A DNA stretch of 47,147 nt, from the NCBI GenBank assembly GCA_937960795.1, contig CALGPA010000098.1, forward strand, positions 1-47,147. The letters are read 5' to 3'. This DNA comes from an uncultured bacterium. Lineage in GTDB: Bacteria > Cloacimonadota > Cloacimonadia > Cloacimonadales > Cloacimonadaceae. Made by a program: the position numbers and the translations under genes. Position 1 is the first letter of the stretch. Every line of letters starts with the position of its first letter. Below the pieces are notes generated by a model. That model ran no database searches and was not told the origin of the DNA. It saw only the letters and a program-made list of their open reading frames with translations. Positions 40,566-47,147 of this stretch are shown here, piece after piece.

Positions 40566-43340
40566 ATGAAAAAGCTCTTTTTGATGCTCTTTGCCCTATG
40601 GTGCATAGGCTTTCTCGCCGCCAAGGTGGATCTGAATACGGCCTCCTTGCAGGAACTCAAGCAGCTTCCCATCACGGAAGCTCAGGCGAGGGATATCTAT
40701 GAGTACAGGATTTTTGTTAAGATCTTTGACAGCATCTTTGATCTGAGAGAGATCCCATCAATCGATCAAAGGACTTTGGATAGCCTCAGACCTTTGGTAG
40801 TGGTCTCGATCTACACTGAGACGGACGAGGTCTCCATCCGCAGACAAGAGATCCGCGATTTTATCGAGCGCCTGGATAGCAATGAAGGCGCCTCCGAGGG
40901 TATGGCAGACATCTGGCAGGACTACTTGATGACCCCACAAAACGTCAACCGCATGCACTTTGATGACTTCATCAGTCTTCCAAATGTATCTGCCGTCGAT
41001 GCTGTGGCGATTCTCAAACGAGTGGCCAGAGGCGACACCATCTCCGATACTCGTGATCTCAGAAACACTCCCGGCCTCTCATATTATGGCTACACAAACC
41101 TCAGAAACTACGTATACTACCGAGAAGCTCCGGTCAAGAACCGCATCATGATGGATGCCCAGATGCAATACTACACCCGCCTCTATGAAGAAGGTCAATA
41201 CGACATGCTGCATGAAGCCTTTGTTCCCAAAAGCTTTGGGAACAACTGGGTTAATGTCCCCCACGACAAACGCAATTCATACTGGGGATATTTTAATATC
41301 GACCAAGTCCAGCCGGACATGATGTTCAAGCTCCGTATGCGCTATGGAAACAACCTCAAAGCCGGCATCATGCACCACTCCCCCAAAGCAAATAGCGGAC
41401 TTCTTTTCTCGTCTGATGACTATGGCACGGATCGCGATATCATCGCAAACAGCAAATACTACGCCGGCTATGAAAACACCAATCTCCCTTGGCTGGACAA
41501 CACTGCCCTAAAGCTCTATCTGGGACACTATCGTGCCACCTATGGAGAAGGCTTGGTGATGGAGAACACCGATTTCTACAGCGCCAGAAAGACCGGCTTT
41601 GGCTTTAGCAAACGGATCATGGGCATCACCCCGGATCTCTCGCGCACCCAGCAGTATGCATTGCGCGGAGCCGCCATAGAGATCAAAAACCCTCGCTTTG
41701 GCGTTTCCTTCTTCGTCTCGGATGACGAAAAAGACGCCTTGGCATACATCAATCCAGACGGTAGCTATGTGATGCGTGATGACTTTGGCAACGACGTCTT
41801 CACCGACGAAAACGGTCAATACTTCATCGAAAACAATGTCCGTCGCTACACCTATGATGATGGCAGCGATGTCTTTGCGGACAAGCGCAAGCTCTTTGGC
41901 TATGTAAATCCCACCCTGCCCTATGACAACGACACCATGATGGAAGCGGAAGCCATCTTCAATGATGTGCTCAATCCCACTCCAGGTCCGGGACAAAGCT
42001 ACGTCCCCTTCGCCATGCCATACATCAATCTTGCCACTCGCAAAGATGCCATGCGCGAAAAGCTCTGGGGCACCCATCTCCAAGTGAGCCCGTTCATAGG
42101 AACTCGCTTGGGATTTACCACCTACACGGCGCTCTATGACAATGCTCATCTCGTCGTTCCGAGCTACAATGAGCTCTTGCCACTTGTCATTCGAGATTCA
42201 TACTATTACACAAAGCTTCAGAAGACCCTAAATTCCGAAGTCTCAAACATGTATAGCACCCAGACCGATAGCTACAGCAGAGACTATCGCCGCGTGATCG
42301 GCTTTGATGCCGGCACCGTGATTGGAAACACCTCGATCCAAGGCGAATATGCTGAGCTTTCGGTGGATGGGGAAGATCACAAATTGGGAGACGACCCCAA
42401 GGCATACCTAGTGAGCGCTCACACCCAGTTTGAAAACCTATATTTCCTCACTCTGTTCAGGAACTATGATGTGGATTTTGAGAACCCATACAGCAATAGC
42501 TTCTCCGAGCATGAACGCTTTGACGACACTATCCTCGAGAAGAATATATATGCCCTCACAAATCCTAGTATCTCAGATATCTTCCAAAATAGCAACCAAA
42601 GTCAGCCCGAACGTGGCGTATACTTTGAGACCCGCTACAAGTTCAACAACTATTTCACGGTGGGACGCAGCTATCTGGATCTCTGGGAAAGGCTCAGTGA
42701 TGGCCGCAGAACTGCCAGATTCCAAAGTGAACTGGAATTTCGCCCCCTATATCAACTGGGCTTGAGATTGCGCTACAAGAATCAGGTGAATCGCTATGAT
42801 GATCTTGCCGATAGAGGAGTCTCCAAGACCAATGAATACACCATCGCAGTTCGCACCTTCCTATCAAACCGCAACTTCCTTGAGCTGGAATATCGTTACA
42901 ACACGGTGCTCAGCCCTCCATACACCTCGCTCACAAACCCCGCAGAGCCCGGAAACAACAGCCATGCTGCCGCAATGACCCTGATGACCGGCGACTATAT
43001 CGGAGTGAATTACACTCACAATTTCAGCTCTTCCCTAAAAATGCAGGGATCCTTCATATATTGGTACGGTCACGGCATCTCACATTGGGATTGGGAGGAT
43101 ATGGAGATCGACTTCATGGGCGAAAAAGGAGCCAAAGCATGGGTCGCCTTTTCCAGCCGCATCTCAAACAATATGTATATGAATCTTAAGTTTAGAAATA
43201 AGACTTATCAGGATAGAGAGCTGAGAATTCGTCAAAACAACGACCCCAATCACAGCAATCTCTCTGACCAGCTCACATACTTTGATAGGGTGGAACGCAG
43301 TGAAAACGCCATCCGTCTTTCCCTTGATTATCGCTTCTAA
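40566..43340 (+). CDS. Outer-membrane beta-barrel with N-terminal helix-hairpin-helix domains
   Basis: Encodes 924 residues. After a signal peptide (about residues 1-19, ending FLAA) comes a ComEA-like helix-hairpin-helix (HHH) region: VDLNTASLQELKQLP, IYEYRIFVKIFDSIFDLREIPSI (about 21-70). A second HHH-like unit (about 120-185) has MHFDDFISLPNVSAVDAVAIL and TRDLRNTPGLSYYGY. The remaining 730 residues alternate short amphipathic strands and charged loops and end in the aromatic 'LDYRF', a signal for barrel insertion. HHH domains usually bind DNA, so an outer-membrane DNA-uptake or binding role is possible; similar HHH-barrel proteins of unknown function are known in Bacteroidota. It is the first gene of an operon with a FadL-like barrel, a 5'-nucleotidase and a flavodoxin. 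Confidence 0.82.
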   Translation: MKKLFLMLFALWCIGFLAAKVDLNTASLQELKQLPITEAQARDIYEYRIFVKIFDSIFDLREIPSIDQRTLDSLRPLVVVSIYTETDEVSIRRQEIRDFIERLDSNEGASEGMADIWQDYLMTPQNVNRMHFDDFISLPNVSAVDAVAILKRVARGDTISDTRDLRNTPGLSYYGYTNLRNYVYYREAPVKNRIMMDAQMQYYTRLYEEGQYDMLHEAFVPKSFGNNWVNVPHDKRNSYWGYFNIDQVQPDMMFKLRMRYGNNLKAGIMHHSPKANSGLLFSSDDYGTDRDIIANSKYYAGYENTNLPWLDNTALKLYLGHYRATYGEGLVMENTDFYSARKTGFGFSKRIMGITPDLSRTQQYALRGAAIEIKNPRFGVSFFVSDDEKDALAYINPDGSYVMRDDFGNDVFTDENGQYFIENNVRRYTYDDGSDVFADKRKLFGYVNPTLPYDNDTMMEAEAIFNDVLNPTPGPGQSYVPFAMPYINLATRKDAMREKLWGTHLQVSPFIGTRLGFTTYTALYDNAHLVVPSYNELLPLVIRDSYYYTKLQKTLNSEVSNMYSTQTDSYSRDYRRVIGFDAGTVIGNTSIQGEYAELSVDGEDHKLGDDPKAYLVSAHTQFENLYFLTLFRNYDVDFENPYSNSFSEHERFDDTILEKNIYALTNPSISDIFQNSNQSQPERGVYFETRYKFNNYFTVGRSYLDLWERLSDGRRTARFQSELEFRPLYQLGLRLRYKNQVNRYDDLADRGVSKTNEYTIAVRTFLSNRNFLELEYRYNTVLSPPYTSLTNPAEPGNNSHAAAMTLMTGDYIGVNYTHNFSSSLKMQGSFIYWYGHGISHWDWEDMEIDFMGEKGAKAWVAFSSRISNNMYMNLKFRNKTYQDRELRIRQNNDPNHSNLSDQLTYFDRVERSENAIRLSLDYRF

Positions 43341-43352
43341 CGTGGAGGAAAC

Positions 43353-44783
43353 ATGTTATCAAATAAATCTCTGATTCTAATAGCTTTACTGGTGATATTC
43401 ACAAGCCTTGGCGCCTTCAGTATTACCGACAACTACTTTGGTTCTCGCTATCCCGCCTTTGATGCCAGATCCATGGCAATGGGCGGAGCAGGAGTCTTCA
43501 ACGACATGAGACCCGCCGGTTTTGTGCAAAATCCTGCCAATCTCACCGCACAAAAGAGCTTTGCCGGACTTCACTTCACCAGCATGATAAACCGAGCTGA
43601 AGACACCCGCATGATCCCGCTATACAATTCATTTGACAACTACATCGATGATGCGGTATACGCTTCAAACATCAATGCCTTCACCCAGTTTGCCGGAGCC
43701 GGCTTTGCCACGATCGGGCTTGCTGATCTACGCTTCGGCGTGGGCGCATATCACCTGCCGGTGCTCAGTTTTGATGGCATCTACACCGAAGAGATCAGAA
43801 ACAATCGCAATACCGACGACGACGGCTATCCCGAGAAGATCGCTCAAAATGATATCAAACACGAAGGCAGTCTATACAAGACAGGCATGGCGCTGTCGAT
43901 GGCATACGGCCTCAGCGAGTATGTGGATTTTAACCTCGGCATAGATTTTGGCATGATGAATGCCGACGTGAAACAAGAGACCACCATCCGCTGGTCGGAT
44001 TGGTCTTTGCAGCAAGTTGCCGATGGCGTGGTTCTTCCGGAATACACTCGCACAGCGGATTGGGATCTGGAAGGCGATCAGCTCAAGCTCGGGGCTGCCT
44101 TTAGAGTCGGACCCCGCTTTGGAATCGGCATGACCTATATCCCTGAGACCACTCTCACCCGCAAAGGCACAGACTTCAGCTACCGCGAAGCATATCGCAA
44201 TACTCCCATGGATAGCACTTGGGTGAGCCTGGATTCAGACTATGAGCTTCCCTCAGAATTGCGCGTGGGCTTCACATACTACCCTCGCAACATCATGCGC
44301 ACTGTCTTCAGCATGGATCTGGAGATGGTCGATTATAGCAAGAGCATGGACTTTTTGGACCCAGTATACAATTTCTATGCCGGCGTAGAGCATCACGTGG
44401 TCAATCGCATTCCTCTGCGTTTGGGCTTCCAAGCCGTAAACGGCTATCACATTGATATGGAAAACACCATTGATGGTGATGGCAATGACATCACCCTCTA
44501 TACCGCAAACAAGATTCTCAGCCCGATGATCACCGGCGGCAGCTCTGTGCAGATCGCCAAAAACATCGTGCTGGATCTCGGCTTTGGCTACGCTTGGCGT
44601 GAATATGAAGCTCTGGATCTCTTTGGAGATGCTTATTACAACGACAAAATCTACACCGGGTCAAATTCCTACACCCTTTGGCCCAACCAATATATAAACC
44701 TACAAAACCGCGGCTGGGAAAACCCGGACAAGGTGAAAGAAAACTTCATCACGCTCAATGCCGGGCTTTCATTTAGCTGGTAA
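43353..44783 (+). CDS. FadL/OmpP1-like outer-membrane beta-barrel (PorV-like)
   Basis: Encodes 476 residues. A signal peptide (about residues 1-22) precedes a barrel that starts SMAMGGAGVFNDMRPAGFVQNPANL, the N-terminal hallmark of the FadL/OmpP1 family, also seen in PorV and PorQ of the type IX system. Strands rich in Gly and aromatic residues follow ('FGVGAYHLP', 'LKLGAAFRVGPRFGIGMTYIP', 'LDLGFGYAWREYE'), and the last residue is Trp (LSFSW). It could carry hydrophobic compounds or serve as a shuttle in type IX secretion; the two cannot be told apart by eye. GGAGG precedes the ATG, 12 bases after the HHH-barrel gene. Confidence 0.8.
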   Translation: MLSNKSLILIALLVIFTSLGAFSITDNYFGSRYPAFDARSMAMGGAGVFNDMRPAGFVQNPANLTAQKSFAGLHFTSMINRAEDTRMIPLYNSFDNYIDDAVYASNINAFTQFAGAGFATIGLADLRFGVGAYHLPVLSFDGIYTEEIRNNRNTDDDGYPEKIAQNDIKHEGSLYKTGMALSMAYGLSEYVDFNLGIDFGMMNADVKQETTIRWSDWSLQQVADGVVLPEYTRTADWDLEGDQLKLGAAFRVGPRFGIGMTYIPETTLTRKGTDFSYREAYRNTPMDSTWVSLDSDYELPSELRVGFTYYPRNIMRTVFSMDLEMVDYSKSMDFLDPVYNFYAGVEHHVVNRIPLRLGFQAVNGYHIDMENTIDGDGNDITLYTANKILSPMITGGSSVQIAKNIVLDLGFGYAWREYEALDLFGDAYYNDKIYTGSNSYTLWPNQYINLQNRGWENPDKVKENFITLNAGLSFSW

Positions 44784-44802
44784 GACCCATTAGGGGATTG
44801 AT

Positions 44803-46458
44803 ATGAAAAGATATATAATTCTCTGGCTTTTGTGCTTGGCACTGAGCCTGAGCTTTGCTGAAGATCTGCGTCTGGACATCATGTGGACAAATGACCTGCA
44901 TGGCGGCATAGATCGCTCCAAAGCCACCTTCATGAACCCGGAATTCCCTCCCCAATTGGGCGGAGGCGCTTCGGCTGCTTCACTGATCAAACACGTGCGT
45001 TCCCAATCAGGCAGAAGCCGCGGGAATCTCCTTCTTGACGCAGGAGATTTCTTCCAAGGAAGACCCGTGGGCACCGTCACCGATGGCCGCTCTGTGATTG
45101 ACTACATGAATCTTGTGGGCTACGATGCCCTCATAATGGGAAACCACGAATTTGACATCATGCAAGGCGACTTGGTGAAGACCCTTGAAATGGCAAACTT
45201 CCCGATTTTGACTTGCAATGTGATCGACACCACCACCGGTGAAGTTCCATGGTATGCCTTTCCATATACCATCGTAAATAGGATGGGACTCCGCATTGGT
45301 ATCTTGGGATATACCACTACTGATACCAAGCAAATGAGCTTCCCCGAGCATGTCCGCAACATCGAATTTGTCGAAGCGGATGAAGTGCTGCCGAAGTATA
45401 TCAAAATACTCCGCGAAGAGGAGAAGGTGGACATCCTGATCCTCGTGGCGCATGCCGGATTGCCCTACGACAACGTCGGCATGTATCTCAATAGATTTGA
45501 CGAGCGCGGCAATCCCCGCCACACTGAAAGACGCGCGCATTGGGGCTATGATGCCCAAGAGATCGCTCAAGGATTTGAAGGAATCGATCTTGTCATCGGC
45601 GGACACATCCACGTCGGCCACGCCAAACCCTGGATCGATCCTCGCACCCACACCATGGTCGTCCAAGGCTATGCCTATGGCTCCAATCTCGGGCTCATCA
45701 CTCTCACCATTGATCCCGAGACCAAGAGCATCTCCGGTTATGAGCTCCCGGCTCTGCGCGAAGGAGCAATGCTCACTCTCTTTGAAGATCAGTTTATCCC
45801 GGATCCCGATGCCAGTGAACTCATAGAAGCCTATGTGGCAGTGGCAGAAGAAGGTATGGACGAAGTGATCGGCTATGCCGGAGTCCATCTCCATCGCGAA
45901 AACACCGACGCTCAATCCCCAATGGGAAACACCATCGTGGACGCCATGCGCTACATGGTTGACGCAGATTTTGCCTTCCTGAATCTTGGCGGAGTGCGCG
46001 CGGATATCAAGTATGGTCCCGTCACATATCGCAATATCTTTGACGTGATGCCCTTTGACAATATGCTCATCTCCTTTGAAGTCACAGGTGAATTCCTCAA
46101 ACGCATCATCGAAACCCGTGTCGAAGGCAGTCGTGCCGGACTCATCGTCTCAGGCGCGGAAGTCGTCTACTCCCGTTCAAGACCCAGCTGGGATCGCGTC
46201 ACATCTCTTAAGATCGGCGGCGAAGAATGGGATCCTGACAAGATCTACAAAGTGGCGACCACCGACTTCTTGCTGCAAGGAAATGCCGGACTCACACTGC
46301 TGCTAAACGTGCCACCTGAGAACGTTGAAAACAATAATATCGACCTCAGAGACGCGATCGTGCGCTACTTTAGAGACAATTCTCCCGTGAATACCAGAAT
46401 AGACAACCGCTGGAAGCGCGATGACAACTCCAAATTGGCGCCCTGGATGCAAAAATGA
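44803..46458 (+). CDS. Exported 5'-nucleotidase / 2',3'-cyclic phosphodiesterase family
   Basis: Encodes 551 residues, a usual length for the UshA/YfkN-like family. A signal peptide (about 1-19) precedes the metallophosphatase domain with its two-metal ligands: NDLHGG (Asp31, His33), DAGDFF (Asp82), GNHEFD (Asn114, His115), HAG (about 215-217) and GGHIHVGH (about 266-273). The C-terminal nucleotide-binding domain (about 350-530) has SPMGNTIVDAMRY, NLGGVRADIKYG, FDVMPFDNML and GLIVSGAEV. It would release phosphate and nucleosides from nucleotides outside the inner membrane. No T9SS tail is present, so it is likely periplasmic. AGGGGA precedes the ATG. It overlaps the flavodoxin gene by 4 bases. 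Confidence 0.9.
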   Translation: MKRYIILWLLCLALSLSFAEDLRLDIMWTNDLHGGIDRSKATFMNPEFPPQLGGGASAASLIKHVRSQSGRSRGNLLLDAGDFFQGRPVGTVTDGRSVIDYMNLVGYDALIMGNHEFDIMQGDLVKTLEMANFPILTCNVIDTTTGEVPWYAFPYTIVNRMGLRIGILGYTTTDTKQMSFPEHVRNIEFVEADEVLPKYIKILREEEKVDILILVAHAGLPYDNVGMYLNRFDERGNPRHTERRAHWGYDAQEIAQGFEGIDLVIGGHIHVGHAKPWIDPRTHTMVVQGYAYGSNLGLITLTIDPETKSISGYELPALREGAMLTLFEDQFIPDPDASELIEAYVAVAEEGMDEVIGYAGVHLHRENTDAQSPMGNTIVDAMRYMVDADFAFLNLGGVRADIKYGPVTYRNIFDVMPFDNMLISFEVTGEFLKRIIETRVEGSRAGLIVSGAEVVYSRSRPSWDRVTSLKIGGEEWDPDKIYKVATTDFLLQGNAGLTLLLNVPPENVENNNIDLRDAIVRYFRDNSPVNTRIDNRWKRDDNSKLAPWMQK

Positions 46459-46934
46459 AGATACTCATCATCTTTCATAGTGATAGCGGAAACACACGTG
46501 CTTTTGCGCAAGGCATCCTTGCCAAACTGACCGCGATGGGACACACTGCTATCGCTACGGAACTTCAGACTGAGCACGAGCTCAAAAAAGCCAGTTATAG
46601 GGACAAACAGGAGATTAAGATCACCAATCTCCCCGATCCGGCAGATTTTGATGCAGTGCTCGTCGGCGGACCAGTCTGGGCATTTGGCCCTTCCCCGCTC
46701 ACCATGGAAGCGATCCAAAACTTGGGCGACCTCTCCGGAAAGATCTGCCATAGCTTCATCACTATGCACTTCTTCGCCAAAGCCCTCGGAGGAAGCGCTG
46801 CTCTCAAACACATGAATCGCGCGCTCGCTGCCAAAGGCGGACAGGTCGGCGAAGGATTTGTCTGCTATAAAATGCGCGGAAATTTCCCCCTTCAGATCGA
46901 AAACAAATCTGCGCAGATAGCAAAGCTTTTTTAG
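46455..46934 (+). CDS. Flavodoxin-like protein
   Basis: Encodes 159 residues, the size of a single flavodoxin fold. The FMN phosphate loop is HSDSGNTRAFA near the N-terminus, and DFDAVLVGGPVWAFGPSPLTMEA (about 63-85) is the second flavin contact, of the type seen in the flavodoxin/NAD(P)H quinone reductase families. It should be an electron carrier or small oxidoreductase in the cytoplasm; the partner is unknown. It overlaps the 5'-nucleotidase gene by 4 bases (ATGA) and is followed by a strong terminator, so it ends the operon that begins at 40566. Confidence 0.85.
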   Translation: MKILIIFHSDSGNTRAFAQGILAKLTAMGHTAIATELQTEHELKKASYRDKQEIKITNLPDPADFDAVLVGGPVWAFGPSPLTMEAIQNLGDLSGKICHSFITMHFFAKALGGSAALKHMNRALAAKGGQVGEGFVCYKMRGNFPLQIENKSAQIAKLF

Positions 46935-46960
46935 CAGATAGAGCTTGATAGTTATAGATA

Positions 46961-46987
46961 AAAAGCGGACTTAGCTCCGCTTTTTTT
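46961..46987 (+). terminator. Rho-independent terminator after the flavodoxin gene
   Basis: Stem AAAAGCGGA / TCCGCTTTT (46961-46969 and 46976-46984) with the loop CTTAGC and a run of seven T. It closes the 40566-46934 operon. Confidence 0.9.
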
Positions 46988-47072
46988 GCATCTAGAGATT
47001 GCTGCCTAGATATGAGGCAATATTTTCGCGCAGGGGACAGCGTGTTTGGGAAACATGCCCATTTTTGGTATG

Positions 47073-47147
47073 GCTAAATGCTTGCAAAATATGGCGCGCT
47101 CATGCCTCCCTCACCCCTCGCTCACCGGTCGAGCGTGCAAGCGGTGA
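47073..47147 (-). repeat. Dispersed palindromic repeat, copy C (cut by window end)
   Basis: Read on the minus strand it runs from TCACCGCTTGCACGCTCGA through CCGGTGAG and GCATGAG to TTGCAAGCATTTAGC, nearly identical to 8334-8425. The missing part is the left tip (TAAGTCCTTA side), beyond the window. It is intergenic, downstream of the terminator. Confidence 0.82.

Noticed and set aside
45007..45915. 302-codon minus-strand frame opposite the 5'-nucleotidase
   Set aside because: The opposite frame encodes the metal-binding motifs of the nucleotidase; this one has none and no upstream signals.

Overview
The window is 47 kb of compact bacterial DNA from an organism with a Gram-negative type envelope. 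It carries several lipoproteins and outer-membrane barrels, and three exported proteins that end in a type IX secretion (Por-type) C-terminal sorting domain with the 'NP(F)...W(D)..G..L.SGVYF(V/I)(R/Q)' pattern. That combination, together with pyruvate phosphate dikinase, a LPP20-like lipoprotein pair and sigma70-like promoters, fits the Cloacimonadota (Cloacimonetes) or a related Fibrobacterota-Chlorobiota-Bacteroidota lineage. This placement is inferred from gene content, since there is no rRNA in the window.

Layout. 1-46 is a partial copy of a dispersed repeat. 283-2804 is an operon of two paralogous lipoproteins, ruvX and mltG. 2908-3465 is a LPP20-like lipoprotein followed by a strong terminator. 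3607-6333 is an operon of adenosine deaminase, a GmhA-type isomerase and a T9SS-tagged endonuclease I. 6419-8032 holds two exported proteins. 8082-8244 has two near-identical valine tRNAs (anticodons GAC and CAC). 8334-8425 is a second repeat copy. 8535-12249 is a two-subunit xanthine dehydrogenase, converging on a PocR-PAS-GAF hybrid histidine kinase (minus strand). 15165-17581 is a glycosyltransferase pair and 17638-20613 a large T9SS-tagged protein. 20614-21457 is an 0.84-kb intergenic region packed with direct and inverted repeats, including a possible insertion-sequence end. hutH follows at 21458. 23013-31399 is a long operon of a TPR lipoprotein, a membrane protein, truA, hisS and mfd, then a third repeat copy and an alanine racemase. 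The minus-strand block 32776-40276 carries a GNAT acetyltransferase, a phosphohexomutase, rdgB, a DUF1232 protein, ppdK and a LPP20-like protein. 40566-46934 is an operon of a helix-hairpin-helix outer-membrane barrel, a FadL-like barrel, a 5'-nucleotidase and a flavodoxin, closed by a strong terminator. The window ends inside a fourth repeat copy.

How the genes fit together. Housekeeping genes (ruvX, mltG, truA, hisS, mfd, rdgB, ppdK, alr) are mixed with a recurring theme of nucleic-acid and nucleoside breakdown: a surface-tagged nuclease, an exported 5'-nucleotidase, adenosine deaminase and xanthine dehydrogenase, plus an outer-membrane protein with DNA-binding type helix-hairpin-helix domains. 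Together these could carry extracellular DNA to purine catabolites. HutH adds histidine degradation. The link between these operons is inference.

The less ordinary features are the roughly 92-bp dispersed palindromic repeat (four copies, two of them at the window ends), the palindromic intergenic region upstream of hutH, the tRNA-Val pair that differs at only three positions, and two genes whose TTGACA box lies exactly 28 nt before the start codon, suggesting leaderless transcripts.
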